Assembly (NCBI RefSeq): GCF_011617705.1
Contig: NZ_CP050154.1
Coordinates: 806,001-870,000 of the forward strand
Reading direction: 5' to 3'
DNA length: 64,000 nucleotides
Source of the DNA: Brevibacterium limosum
GTDB taxonomy: Bacteria; Actinomycetota; Actinomycetes; Actinomycetales; Brevibacteriaceae
The position numbers were made by a program, and so were the translations under genes. The notes beneath the pieces were generated by a model, which was given only the letters and a program-made list of their open reading frames with translations, was not told where the DNA came from and made no database searches. This document shows, in pieces, positions 1 to 7,867 of this stretch (position 1 is the first letter of the stretch; the number at the start of each line of letters is the position of its first letter).

Positions 1-2
1 GA

Positions 3-860
3 GACGAGGGCCAGGCGGGCAGCTCGGCGACGGGCACCGCCTCGGCGATGTTGGACGAACTCACGGTCAAGGGTCGGGCGCCGAAGACCGGCTATGACGG
101 CGACCTGTTCAAATGGCGTTCGGACACCGACCACAACGGCTGCGACACCCGCAACGATGTGCTGCGCCGGGACCTCACGACCATCACTCTCAAGGCGGGA
201 ACCCACGGCTGCATCGTGCTGGCCGGCACGCTCGCCGACCCCTATGCCGGTGAGACCTACGACTTCGACCGCAGCGCGAATGCCGTCGACATCGACCATG
301 TCATCGCGCGTTCGAACGCCTGGCAGACCGGGGCGTTCACATTCGACGAGGAGACGCTCAAGGAATTCGGCAATGACCCGCTCAATCTGCTCGCCGTGAG
401 CTCGAGCCTCAACCGGCAGAAGGGCGACGGCGATGCCGCGACCTGGCTGCCGCCGAACAAGGGCTACCGGTGCGAGTACGTCGCCCGGCAGATCGCCGTG
501 AAACACAAATACGAGCTGTGGGTCGTCCCGGCGGAGAAGACGGCCATGCAGCGGGTCCTCGTTAAGTGCGATGACCAACCCGCCTTCGCCGAGGATGCCG
601 ACTGGCCAGTCCCCGGCGACGGTGACGATGTCACCACAAAGGAAGAGACCCGCCCGGCGAAGCAGAAGTCCTCGAGCACAGGATCGTCGAGCGACGGAGC
701 GTCAGGGTCGGGATCATCGTCGAGCGGTTCATCGGACTCATCGAGCTATTTCGAGAACTGCACGGCCGCCCGCGAAGCCGGCGCCGCACCCGTCCACCGA
801 GGCGACCCCGGCTACGGGTCACACCTCGACCGCGACGGTGACGGAGTCGGCTGCGAATAG
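3..860 (+). CDS. HNH nuclease-like protein (DUF1524) with excalibur domain, 5'-truncated
   Basis: The frame is already open at the window edge, so the real start and any signal peptide lie outside. The first two thirds look like the DUF1524 HNH nuclease fold: a DIDHVIARSNAW block carries the putative catalytic His, and NDPLNLLAVSSSLNRQKGD supplies the downstream Asn residues. A Ser/Gly linker of about 40 residues follows. The last ~37 residues are an excalibur calcium-binding module ending DRDGDGVGCE, with a DxDxDG loop and two Cys. This pairing is common in exported actinobacterial nucleases, so extracellular DNA is the likely substrate (inference). Confidence 0.8.
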   Translation, partial: DEGQAGSSATGTASAMLDELTVKGRAPKTGYDGDLFKWRSDTDHNGCDTRNDVLRRDLTTITLKAGTHGCIVLAGTLADPYAGETYDFDRSANAVDIDHVIARSNAWQTGAFTFDEETLKEFGNDPLNLLAVSSSLNRQKGDGDAATWLPPNKGYRCEYVARQIAVKHKYELWVVPAEKTAMQRVLVKCDDQPAFAEDADWPVPGDGDDVTTKEETRPAKQKSSSTGSSSDGASGSGSSSSGSSDSSSYFENCTAAREAGAAPVHRGDPGYGSHLDRDGDGVGCE

Positions 861-1037
861 CCGAAACATCGCAGTCAACGAACGGAGCACGCACGGACGA
901 CGTGCACGCTGATGATCGGCCGCCTCGGTGAGGGCGGTGTGCACGCCATCACAGTCGCTCGGTAGTCTGATCTCGAACACCGTCGCAGCTGCTCATGCCG
1001 ACGGCCGCCACGATCATCGACGATGAGGAGACCTGCC

Positions 1038-2639
1038 ATGTCCGGACTCGATACCGCCCTGACTCCGCTGCGGTTCCTCGAGCGCTCGCTCGAGGCCCAC
1101 CCCGACCGGGAGGCGATCGTCGACGGGCCGCGCCGCTTCACCTACCGGCAGATGGCCGCGACCGTGCAGAACCTCGCCGAAGGACTCAGACGCCGTGGAC
1201 TGTCCGACGGCGACACGGTGGCGGTGCTCGCCCCCAACAGCGCCGAGGCGCTCATCGCCCACTACGCGGTCCCGCTGGCCGGCGGCGTGCTCGTCATGCT
1301 CAACACCCGACTGGCGCCGCCCGAGGTCGAGTACATCCTCGGCCACAGCGAAGTGAAGTTCTTCTTCGGCGATGCCGGACTCCTCCAGCCGGTCATCGAT
1401 GCCGGCGCCGCGAACGCCGTCGAAACGATCGTCGTCCACCCCGATGAGGACGGCGCCCCCGGTGAGGTGGCCGCCGCGGATCTCAGCGTGGAAGCCTATG
1501 CCGACTGGACCGCCTCGGCGCCGGAATCACCGCGGACCTACGAGGTCGACGACGAAACCGCGACGATCACCGTCAACTACACCTCGGGCACGACGGGCCG
1601 GCCGAAGGGCGTGATGTACACCCACCGCGGGGCGTACCTGAACTCGCTCGGCGAGGTCATCACGCAGGACTTCCCGGCTCTGACCAAGTACCTGTGGACG
1701 CTGCCGATGTTCCACTGCAACGGCTGGTGCACGACCTGGGCGCTGACGGCGGTGTCGGGCACGCACGTGTGCATCCGAGCCGTGCGCGGGCCCGAGGCCT
1801 GGCGGCTCATCGACGAAGAGAAGGTCACTCGGATGGCCGGTGCTCCTGTCGTGCTCAACACCATCGCCGGGGCCGAGGAAGCCCACGACCTGGGAGGATC
1901 GCTGTCCATCACCACGGCCGGCGCCCCGCCGTCGCCGACGACGATCGCCCTGCTGGAAGGCCTCGGCATCGAGGTCATCCACGTCTACGGACTCACCGAA
2001 TCCTACGGTCCGTACTCCTCATGCGAGCCGCAGCCCGAATGGTCCGGCCTGCCGGTGGAGGAGCGCGCGAAGCTGAAGTCCCGACAGGGGATCGGCATGA
2101 TCAGCGCTGAGCGCATGCGCGTAGTCGAGCTGCGCGACGATGACGTGCTCACCGACGTGCCCCGCGACGGGGTGACGATGGGCGAGATCGTCATGCGCGG
2201 CAACAACGTCATGAAGGGCTACGTGAACGCGCCCGAGGCCACCGCCGAGGCGTTCCGCGGCGGTTGGTTCCACACCGGCGACCTCGCCGTGATGCACGCG
2301 GACGGGTACGTCCAGATTCTCGACCGGGCCAAGGACATCGTCATCTCCGGCGGCGAGAACATCTCCACCATCGAGGTCGAGCAGGCTCTCGTCGCCCACG
2401 AATCCGTCGCCGAGGCGGCCGTGGTCGGCATGCCCGACGAGAAGTGGGGACAGCGACCGTTGGCCTACGTCGTTCTGGGACCCGGCGCCGAGGTGGCCGA
2501 GGACGACCTCATCGCATTCGTCAAGACCCGTATCGCCTCCTACAAGGCACCGGCCGGGGTCGAATTCGTCGATGAGCTGCCGACGACGTCGACGGGCAAG
2601 ATTCGCAAGAACGCACTGCGGGAGCTGGCCGGGAACTGA
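1038..2639 (+). CDS. Acyl-CoA synthetase (AMP-forming, fatty-acid-CoA ligase family)
   Basis: Predicted to activate a carboxylic acid to its acyl-CoA through an acyl-adenylate, in the cytoplasm. The 533-residue protein has the full ANL superfamily set: the P-loop TSGTTGRPKG near residue 181, the YGLTESYGP adenine motif near 320, the GWFHTGDL hinge with DRAKDIVISGGENIS near 430, and the C-terminal catalytic Lys in GKIRKNALREL near residue 521. ATG 1038 was chosen over in-frame ATG 1023 because GAGGAG lies 7 bases before it. Length and motifs fit AlkK-like medium/long-chain ligases; the exact chain length cannot be read. Two acyl-CoA thioesterases lie convergently just downstream. Confidence 0.88.
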   Translation: MSGLDTALTPLRFLERSLEAHPDREAIVDGPRRFTYRQMAATVQNLAEGLRRRGLSDGDTVAVLAPNSAEALIAHYAVPLAGGVLVMLNTRLAPPEVEYILGHSEVKFFFGDAGLLQPVIDAGAANAVETIVVHPDEDGAPGEVAAADLSVEAYADWTASAPESPRTYEVDDETATITVNYTSGTTGRPKGVMYTHRGAYLNSLGEVITQDFPALTKYLWTLPMFHCNGWCTTWALTAVSGTHVCIRAVRGPEAWRLIDEEKVTRMAGAPVVLNTIAGAEEAHDLGGSLSITTAGAPPSPTTIALLEGLGIEVIHVYGLTESYGPYSSCEPQPEWSGLPVEERAKLKSRQGIGMISAERMRVVELRDDDVLTDVPRDGVTMGEIVMRGNNVMKGYVNAPEATAEAFRGGWFHTGDLAVMHADGYVQILDRAKDIVISGGENISTIEVEQALVAHESVAEAAVVGMPDEKWGQRPLAYVVLGPGAEVAEDDLIAFVKTRIASYKAPAGVEFVDELPTTSTGKIRKNALRELAGN

Positions 2640-2642
2640 GGT

Positions 2643-3158
2643 TCAGGCCGTCTCGAGCGGGAAGACCAGCAGGCTGCTCGTTGTCGTCGCGACGGTTTTG
2701 CCTGCTGCGTCAACGACCTCACCTTCGGCGAAGGTGACTCGGCGTCCCGGTTTGGTGACTCGGCCGGTGGCGACCAGAGGGCCGCTGTCGGCGGTCACGG
2801 GCCGCAGGTAGCCGACGTTGATGTCGATCGAGGTGTAGCCCATGCCCGCGGGCAGCAGCGAATGCGCAGCACATCCGACGACCGAATCGAGCAGGGTGCA
2901 GACCAGCCCGCCGTGGACCATGCCGATGGGGTTGTAGTGGGATTCGTCGGGATGGCAGGTGAAGGTGACCTTGCCCGGCTCCACCTCGGTGAATTCCATT
3001 CCGATGTGTGCTCCGATGGGGGCGGCGGGAATCTCGCCGTCGGCGATCTTCTGCAGGAACTCGATTCCGTCGAGGTGAGGCAGCCGCTTGAGACCGATGG
3101 CCGGGTCGCCCCAGGTCACGGTCGTTTCGCGAAGATTCGGTTCAGCCTGTGTGCTCAT
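2643..3158 (-). CDS. PaaI-family hotdog acyl-CoA thioesterase
   Basis: A 171-residue hotdog-fold protein. The HYNPIGMVHGGLVCTLLDSV stretch is the PaaI signature, in which the HGG and the acidic residue on the following helix build the thioesterase site; GYTSIDINVGYLRPV is the usual beta-strand segment. It presumably hydrolyses an aryl- or acyl-CoA in the cytoplasm. The start (ATG 3158) lies 2 bases after the stop of the neighbouring thioesterase gene, so the two are translationally coupled. The frame stays open upstream, but only this start gives family-typical length. Its substrate is unknown; the ligase 3 bases beyond its end, on the other strand, suggests acyl-CoA turnover. Confidence 0.85.
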   Translation of the reverse strand: MSTQAEPNLRETTVTWGDPAIGLKRLPHLDGIEFLQKIADGEIPAAPIGAHIGMEFTEVEPGKVTFTCHPDESHYNPIGMVHGGLVCTLLDSVVGCAAHSLLPAGMGYTSIDINVGYLRPVTADSGPLVATGRVTKPGRRVTFAEGEVVDAAGKTVATTTSSLLVFPLETA

Positions 3159-3160
3159 CG

Positions 3161-3601
3161 TCAGTTCTTCCCCTCCGGCATCGGCACGTTCTGGAGGCGC
3201 AGCTGACCGCGTGAGATCTGCTTGCCGCTGGCCGAGTCCGTGATGATGACCTCCCACAGCTGCTGAGTGCGCCCCTGGTGAAGAGCGTTGCCCTCGACGT
3301 TGACGCGGGCTCCCGTGCTCGGGCGCAGGAAGTCGGTGGCGTTGTGAACGCCGACGGCGAACTCCCCGCGCTCTGCCACGGCGTGGGAGGCGCCGATGCT
3401 GCCCGCGCTTTCGACGATGGTCGTGTACACGCCGCCGTGGATGACGCCCCACGGGGTGTGATGGTTCTCGTCGAGTTCGGCATAGCCCCGCACCGAGGTG
3501 GCCGTCACCTCCTCGACGACGAAACCGGAAGCCGCGACGAATCGACTTGCCTTCTCCAGCGAGACATCGGGGGTCGTGGCGGCCTGCGCGTCATCAGTCA
3601 T
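3161..3601 (-). CDS. Hotdog-fold thioesterase (PaaI/YbgC-like)
   Basis: A 146-residue hotdog thioesterase, first gene of a two-gene minus-strand operon with the thioesterase at 2643-3158. The HHTPWGVIHGGVYTTIVESA segment carries the HGG loop and catalytic Glu, and GVHNATDFLRP is the matching central strand. A GAAGGAG Shine-Dalgarno precedes ATG 3601. A CATAAT-like -10 lies in the short gap shared with the divergent HxlR regulator, which therefore probably controls the pair. The two thioesterases are only distantly similar, so they may act on different acyl-CoAs or form a mixed oligomer (inference). Confidence 0.83.
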   Translation of the reverse strand: MTDDAQAATTPDVSLEKASRFVAASGFVVEEVTATSVRGYAELDENHHTPWGVIHGGVYTTIVESAGSIGASHAVAERGEFAVGVHNATDFLRPSTGARVNVEGNALHQGRTQQLWEVIITDSASGKQISRGQLRLQNVPMPEGKN

Positions 3602-3677
3602 GTGTTCTCCTTCGACCTGACTTGTTATTATGAAGTTAGCCTAAGGCGTCGACGACGGTCAACCGAAGGAGGGGGAC

Positions 3678-4145
3678 ATGGAATGGCTCGAATACGACTC
3701 CGCTGCCTGTTCGATCCGACGCAGCCTTGATGTCATCGGACAGAAGTGGACGCTGCTCATCCTGCGGGATGCGTGCAACGGCGTGCGCCGATTCGATCAG
3801 CTGCGCGACCACCTCGGGGTCTCCGATCCGGTGCTCGCCGAGCGTCTTCGCACGCTCGTCGCAGCCGGGCTGCTCGAACCCGCGTCCTACAGCGAACCGG
3901 GCCGGCGGGCACGGAAGGAATACCGGCTCACGGACAAGGGCCGCGATCTCTATCCCGTGCTCATCGCGCTGCTCCAGTGGGGAGACAAACACTGCTCAGA
4001 GCCCGACGGCCCACCGGTGCGCGTAACGCACCGCGACTGCGGCGAACCGGTCGAAGCGAAGGTTATGTGCGCGGCCGGCCATGAGCTCACCGCGCCGAGC
4101 GAGGGCCAGACCGCGCCCGGCCCCGGTGCAGAAGTGAGAGCGTAA
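3678..4145 (+). CDS. HxlR-family winged-helix transcriptional regulator
   Basis: A 155-residue HxlR protein: Cys11 followed by the QKWTLLILRDACNGVRRFDQL helix region, a recognition segment GVSDPVLAERLRTLVAAGLL, and the wing EPGRRARKEYRLTDKG. Cys11 sits where redox- or aldehyde-sensing HxlR proteins have their reactive Cys (family knowledge). The C-terminal ~45 residues add HRDCGEPVEAKVMCAAGHEL, a possible metal or second thiol site. A purine-rich AAGGAGGGGGAC lies before ATG 3678. It is divergent from the thioesterase pair at 2643-3601 with a 76-base gap, the usual arrangement for a local repressor. Confidence 0.88.
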   Translation: MEWLEYDSAACSIRRSLDVIGQKWTLLILRDACNGVRRFDQLRDHLGVSDPVLAERLRTLVAAGLLEPASYSEPGRRARKEYRLTDKGRDLYPVLIALLQWGDKHCSEPDGPPVRVTHRDCGEPVEAKVMCAAGHELTAPSEGQTAPGPGAEVRA

Positions 4146-4226
4146 GTCCTCCCGGCCCTGCGCTCTGGCGAGGAGGCGTAGGCTGCACACGCGTCGGCTC
4201 GGCGGCTCACGCGTTGTTCCGGCAGC

Positions 4227-5456
4227 TCACGCGAAGAGTGCGAGGCCGAACACGACGAAGATGATGAGGTGAGCGGCACCTTGGACGGCGGTGACCTTCT
4301 TGCCGGCGAACCCGATGACCGAGACCAGCAGGGTGATCGCCAGCAGCGCGAGGTTGATCGGCGACTCGGCGAGCACGATCTGCTGATCGGTGAGCATCCC
4401 GATGACCAGCACCGTCGGAATCGTCAGCCCCACCGTCGACACCTGTGCGCCGTGGCAGAGATTGCTCACGCGCTGGATCTCACCGTTCCACGCCGCTCGC
4501 AGGGAGGTCAGCGTCTCGGGCAGGAACACGATCATCGCGATGACCACGCCGGACAGCGCCACCGGGGCGCCGAGGCGGGCCAGACCGTCATCGAGGAGTG
4601 TGGCCATATCGTGGGAGAGCAGCACAATTGGCAGCACAGTGGCGACGAGGAGGGTCAGCCGGAGGACGATCTCCACCCGGTGGGTCGAGAGGATCTCGAC
4701 GATTCCCTGAGTCTCTTGGTCGGACGGGTCGGCCGCCTCGGGCCGGCTTGATTCGGACTGGTCGGCCGCCTCGATGGGGGAGGACTGGGTCGTTCCGGCA
4801 GTCGATGAGGCGTCCGCCGAAGCAGCCCCGACGGGGGCCGCCTCGGTGAATTCGTGGGCCTGCGGTCCCATCTGCCGGTAGAGGAAGAAGACATAGGCGC
4901 CGACGGTGATCACGATGATCGGGATCTCCTGCCATATCTCATAGGCACCGTCGGGGGTGCCGATGAGGGTGGGCACGGCGAAGGCGAGGGCGGCGAAGAC
5001 GACGATCATGACCAGGTAGTTCGAGACGCCGGTGCGATTGTGGGTGAGCGCACCGTGGCGCAGTCCGCCGACCAGCAGGCAGAGGCCGATGACAGCGCCC
5101 AGGATGATCATCGACACCGCCATCACCGAATCGCGGGCGATCGTCGCATGGTCGCCGGGGCCCAGCAGCACCGCGGCGATGAGGATGACCTCGATGAGGC
5201 AGATCGAGATCGTCAGCACGAGTGAGCCGTAGGGATCGCCGAGGCGGGACGCTAAGTGTTCGGCCCCTGTGACGACTCCGAAGGCGCAGACGAGGATGAC
5301 CGCGATGATGACCACGAGTGCGGTCACAAGCAGCGGCAGGGGGACCGGCGAAGCAAGCAGAGAGCCCATGAATTGCAGGGCGATGAAGACGCCCCAGCCG
5401 AGGACGAGTCGCAGGATTGCGGTCGGCGTGATGATTGAGCGGAGGGCGGCGGTCAT
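4227..5456 (-). CDS. Calcium/proton antiporter, CaCA family (ChaA-like)
   Basis: A 409-residue polytopic membrane protein with about 11 hydrophobic segments. Two CaCA alpha-repeats are visible: GAEHLASRLGDPYGSLVLT with LIEV in the N-terminal half, and FLPETLTSLRAAWNGEIQR with SNLCHGAQVSTVGLT in the C-terminal half; their acidic residues carry the cation. A hydrophilic acidic loop of roughly 60 residues separates the halves, as in bacterial ChaA/CAX proteins. It probably exports Ca2+ (perhaps Na+ or K+) in exchange for H+. ATG 5456 was preferred to the one 11 codons upstream because GGAAG precedes it at good spacing. Confidence 0.87.
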   Translation of the reverse strand: MTAALRSIITPTAILRLVLGWGVFIALQFMGSLLASPVPLPLLVTALVVIIAVILVCAFGVVTGAEHLASRLGDPYGSLVLTISICLIEVILIAAVLLGPGDHATIARDSVMAVSMIILGAVIGLCLLVGGLRHGALTHNRTGVSNYLVMIVVFAALAFAVPTLIGTPDGAYEIWQEIPIIVITVGAYVFFLYRQMGPQAHEFTEAAPVGAASADASSTAGTTQSSPIEAADQSESSRPEAADPSDQETQGIVEILSTHRVEIVLRLTLLVATVLPIVLLSHDMATLLDDGLARLGAPVALSGVVIAMIVFLPETLTSLRAAWNGEIQRVSNLCHGAQVSTVGLTIPTVLVIGMLTDQQIVLAESPINLALLAITLLVSVIGFAGKKVTAVQGAAHLIIFVVFGLALFA

Positions 5457-5566
5457 GAAAGGTCTTCCTGTCTCTGAGGCCGTCCTCATCGTGAGTCTCT
5501 CTCAGCCGGGTCGTCCCGACTGGTTCCTTCCGCTTTCAGGTTATCCAGGCCCGCTTGACCCGGCAA

Positions 5567-5590
5567 ATCCGGTGATCTGGGGCACCGGAT
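5567..5590. other. GC-rich hairpin between vapC and the antiporter gene
   Basis: ATCCGGTG and CACCGGAT form a perfect 8-base stem with an 8-base loop; an outer CCAGG/CCTGG pair could extend the structure. It lies downstream of vapBC and upstream of the antiporter on the same strand. It could be a weak terminator or a leader structure; there is no U-tract. Confidence 0.35.
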
Positions 5591-5620
5591 GACCTGGGCA
5601 CTGTTCCGGCTCGAGCGCGT

Positions 5621-5640
5621 CGTCGGGCAAATGCGGTGCG
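5621..5640. repeat. 20-bp direct repeat, copy 1
   Basis: CGTCGGGCAAATGCGGTGCG; 18 of 20 bases match copy 2 at 5791-5810, 170 bases away. Only two copies were noticed. Confidence 0.5.
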
Positions 5641-5790
5641 CGTTGGTGGGTGCGAGCCGTTCGTCGGAGCGCACGGTCTGGTTCTGTATAGGTTCTTCTG
5701 AAATGACCACTTTCCTCGCTGGGCAATTCAGAGCAGGATGTACCGATTCGCTGGCTCGGGCAGCCGCCGAAAGTGGATTGGTCGGTTGTG

Positions 5791-5810
5791 CGTCGGGCTA
5801 ATACGGTGCG
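5791..5810. repeat. 20-bp direct repeat, copy 2, over the vapC stop
   Basis: CGTCGGGCTAATACGGTGCG; it covers the last codons and the stop of vapC. The pair suggests that the end of vapC, or a junction sequence, was duplicated, possibly when the toxin-antitoxin locus was acquired (inference). Confidence 0.5.
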
Positions 5811-6172
5811 CTCAAGCCAGGGAACATGGGGAAGTGCTTGACGTTGAGCGTCAGGGGAGTGGTGTTCAGGGATAATGCGGTTGCCGCAATCGCCAAATCA
5901 GCTGAATCGATACCGCGATTGCCGGGTAACCAGGCTCTGCTCAGCTCGCCCGCGAGTTCCGAGATCGACTCGTCGACCGGGTGCCAGGTGAGAACGGACA
6001 ACAGTCTGCGAGTGGGGCCGTCTTCTCCTCTTCGCATGCCAGCGAGCACTTCGAGGCGACTCATTTCACTTGCATGCAGGAGGCCGTCTGCGCGTGCCGC
6101 GAAGAGCGCGGCTTTCGCTGCTTCGCGTCCTCGGAGGACATCGATGAGGACGGATGTATCGACAACAGTCAT
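5798..6172 (-). CDS. vapC: VapC-type PIN-domain toxin (ribonuclease)
   Basis: A 124-residue PIN-domain protein, the toxin of a type II toxin-antitoxin pair; such toxins cleave tRNA or rRNA in a Mg2+-dependent way. The acidic residues expected of the active site are present: Asp5 in VVDTSVLIDVL, Glu41 in SRLEVLAG, Asp89 and Asp92 in IDSADLAIAATA, followed by Asn110. Length is normal for the family, so the toxin looks intact. Its ATG overlaps the antitoxin stop by 4 bases (6169-6172). The last codons and stop lie in a repeat also found 170 bases downstream. Confidence 0.9.
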   Translation of the reverse strand: MTVVDTSVLIDVLRGREAAKAALFAARADGLLHASEMSRLEVLAGMRRGEDGPTRRLLSVLTWHPVDESISELAGELSRAWLPGNRGIDSADLAIAATALSLNTTPLTLNVKHFPMFPGLSAPY

Positions 6173-6426
6173 TGCGAAAGGACTTGGTTCAGCCGGTCTC
6201 CAGAACGCAGGCGCTCAACGTAGGCCTCTCCGTCTTCCTGCCGGTCGATCCAGGCGCCGAAAGCTTCTTCGATGGCACTGTAGGCATCATCGGTGCTTCG
6301 ACCCGTGCCATAGGTGTTCTCAACGGCATCTCGAATCAACGCAGAGATCGATCGACCCGTCCGTGACGCTTCGTTATCGAGCAGCCTGCGGGCTTCGATG
6401 GTCAATGAAATCTGAGTGCGTTGCAT
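6169..6426 (-). CDS. vapB: VapB-type antitoxin, ribbon-helix-helix
   Basis: An 85-residue antitoxin whose N-terminus (QRTQISLTIEARRLLDNEA) and following helix SISALIRDAVE match the CopG/Arc ribbon-helix-helix fold that binds the operon's own operator. The C-terminal half, rich in charged residues, should wrap the VapC toxin. No Shine-Dalgarno precedes the ATG. Instead a -10 hexamer sits exactly at -12 to -7 from the A of ATG, so the mRNA is probably leaderless. A perfect palindrome overlaps both the -10 and the start codon, consistent with tight autorepression by the VapBC complex. Confidence 0.88.
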   Translation of the reverse strand: MQRTQISLTIEARRLLDNEASRTGRSISALIRDAVENTYGTGRSTDDAYSAIEEAFGAWIDRQEDGEAYVERLRSGDRLNQVLSQ

Positions 6427-6461
6427 GATGTAATGTTACATCACCAAATGCAACGTGTCTC
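6426..6461 (-). promoter_or_regulatory. vapBC promoter and autoregulatory operator
   Basis: TGATGTAA-TG-TTACATCA (6426-6443) is a perfect inverted repeat with 8-base arms that abuts the vapB ATG. On the minus strand it contains TAACAT at 6438-6433, precisely -12 to -7 from the start codon, and GAGACA lies 17 bases further upstream as a -35 (4 of 6 consensus positions). Binding here would block both RNA polymerase and start-codon access. Confidence 0.75.
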
Positions 6462-6558
6462 TGCCGAATGAGTGCGAAAGTGCAGGGGGACCGTCGCTTC
6501 AGAACACGTAGGCGGCGTCCCGCTCCTCCTGGGTCGAGGCACAGGCTCGAGCTGCGGT

Positions 6559-7092
6559 TCACCGCTGTCGTACTCGGTCGACGAGGCGGCTCAGGGCCGA
6601 TGTGTCGGAGCCGTTTCGCATCGCGTCGCGATTGCTGAAGGGGATGCCCGACTGCAGACCCCGCCCGCCGCAGGTGATCGCTTCGCCGAGCAGGCTCAAT
6701 CCGATGCTCAGTGTCATGGGACGAACGGCTTCTTCGGCGCCGATGAGCTGAGCTCCGAAATGCAGGCCCAGCCCTGCGAGCAGGCTGCAAGCCCAGATGA
6801 TCATCGTCTTCACCGTGTATTTCTGGTGGAGAGTCCCGTCTCGCTCGAAGAGGACCGTGGAAGCTCCGCGCAGCATTCCGAAGCTGACGCCGACCACCAC
6901 CGAGGCGGTCAGGAAGGTGACGTTCGCCGGTGTCCAATGGCTGAATCCCCACAGTTCCTTGATGGCCAGTCCCAGCAGGATCAACGGTGGAATTGCGAGA
7001 TCTTTGGCGTCGACGGGCTCTCCGCGGAAACGTCGAACGATGACGACGACGATGACGGCTATGACTCCGAGGGCGATGAGGAAGGGTGACAT
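6559..7092 (-). CDS. Multi-spanning membrane protein, DUF1453/CcdC-like
   Basis: A 177-residue protein with four to five hydrophobic segments starting right at the N-terminus. RRFRGEPVDAKDLAIPPLIL followed by a helix, and a later GMLRGASTVLFERDGTL-QKYT stretch, recall the DUF1453/CcdC family. CcdC accompanies cytochrome c maturation genes in some bacteria, but nothing here supports that role, so function is left open. AAAGGAG precedes ATG 7092. It is divergent from a TetR gene and shares two strong palindromes with it; one overlaps its likely -10, so the regulator very likely represses it. The C-terminal ~30 residues are hydrophilic and basic. Confidence 0.7.
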   Translation of the reverse strand: MSPFLIALGVIAVIVVVIVRRFRGEPVDAKDLAIPPLILLGLAIKELWGFSHWTPANVTFLTASVVVGVSFGMLRGASTVLFERDGTLHQKYTVKTMIIWACSLLAGLGLHFGAQLIGAEEAVRPMTLSIGLSLLGEAITCGGRGLQSGIPFSNRDAMRNGSDTSALSRLVDRVRQR

Positions 7093-7113
7093 GGGCGATC
7101 TCCTTTGATGTAT

Positions 7114-7129
7114 TAGCAGGAGCGTGCTA
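7114..7129. promoter_or_regulatory. TetR-type operator 1
   Basis: TAGCA-N6-TGCTA inverted repeat in the 79-base gap between the DUF1453-like gene and the tetR-like gene. An identical half-site pair lies 32 bp (about three helical turns) away, so two dimers would bind on the same face of DNA. Confidence 0.75.
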
Positions 7130-7145
7130 AAACGATAGCACGATG

Positions 7146-7161
7146 TAGCAGGGATGTGCTA
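7146..7161. promoter_or_regulatory. TetR-type operator 2
   Basis: Second TAGCA-N6-TGCTA palindrome with the same arms and spacing as the first. It overlaps a TATAAA hexamer at 7160-7165 that sits 6 bases before the regulator's ATG, implying autorepression of a leaderless regulator transcript. Confidence 0.75.
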
Positions 7162-7171
7162 TAAAAGATCT

Positions 7172-7798
7172 ATGCCGAAATTCGTCGACCCTGTTCAACG
7201 GCGAGAGCTCATCGCCGATGCGCTCTTCGCCATCGTCCTCAGACAGGGACTCTCCAAGGTCTCGCTGCGGACGATCGCCGATGAAACCGGCTTGGCCATC
7301 GGCTCCATCAGGCACTACTTCTCCGCCGCCGACGGGATCGTGCGCTTCGCGCTCGAGACCCTTGTCGAGCGAGTCGGCGGTCGACTCGAGGCGCGACTGG
7401 CCGATATGCTCCCCAAGCTCGATGCCGGGAATCTCGACCACGGTGAAGCCAAGGAGCTGACGGTCGACTTCCTCTCCGAACTGCTGCCGCTCGAAGAGAC
7501 ACGGCGGCGGGAGTCAGTGGTGTGGCTGGCCTTCGAAGAGGAGGCGCGAACGACCCCGGAGCTCGCTGACGTCTTCGAAACTGCAGTGCTCGGCACCCGT
7601 GCTCTCATGGGCCGAGTCGTTGAGAGTATGAGCGTCCGCGGAGTCCTGCGCGCGGGTCTCGACGCTCAAGCCGAGGCCGAGACCCTTGCCGCTCTTATCG
7701 ACGGACTGACACTGCGCTCGGCGCTTCACTCCGAGGTCCTGGCCCCTGAGCGCGCTCGCGAGCTGCTGGCTGCGCACCTCGAGCGTCTGCGCGCCTGA
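7172..7798 (+). CDS. TetR-family transcriptional regulator
   Basis: A 208-residue TetR protein. The DNA-binding domain is clear: RRELIADALFAIVLRQG, then the helix-turn-helix SLRTIADETGLAIGSIRHYF around residues 30-50. The remaining ~150 residues are the helical ligand-binding and dimer domain, ending in ERARELLAAHLERLRA. ATG 7172 was chosen because the only upstream candidate (7154) lies inside an operator. A TATAAA hexamer at -12 to -7 suggests a leaderless mRNA. The two operators in the divergent gap point to the neighbouring membrane protein as its target; the inducer is unknown. Confidence 0.88.
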   Translation: MPKFVDPVQRRELIADALFAIVLRQGLSKVSLRTIADETGLAIGSIRHYFSAADGIVRFALETLVERVGGRLEARLADMLPKLDAGNLDHGEAKELTVDFLSELLPLEETRRRESVVWLAFEEEARTTPELADVFETAVLGTRALMGRVVESMSVRGVLRAGLDAQAEAETLAALIDGLTLRSALHSEVLAPERARELLAAHLERLRA

Positions 7799-7867
7799 CC
7801 TTGGTCATGGGGCGCTTCACGCAGAGTTCGCATATTCAGACGGTGGGCGGACATCGCTCTTGAACGA

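Larger units (their letters stand above)
5457..5797. other. Intergenic region of 341 bases with hairpin and repeat, no gene
   Basis: I see no convincing coding sequence here. It holds the leader of the antiporter gene (minus strand), a GC-rich hairpin at 5567-5590, and one copy of a 20-base direct repeat at 5621-5640, whose second copy covers the vapC stop codon. A CTGAGA next to the antiporter start resembles one element of the thiamine riboswitch, but the other conserved elements are missing. Confidence 0.5.

Noticed and set aside
5457..5525. CTGAGA element near the antiporter start, reminiscent of a thiamine riboswitch
   Set aside because: The other conserved THI-box parts are missing and the element lies too near the start codon; the gene is not thiamine-related.
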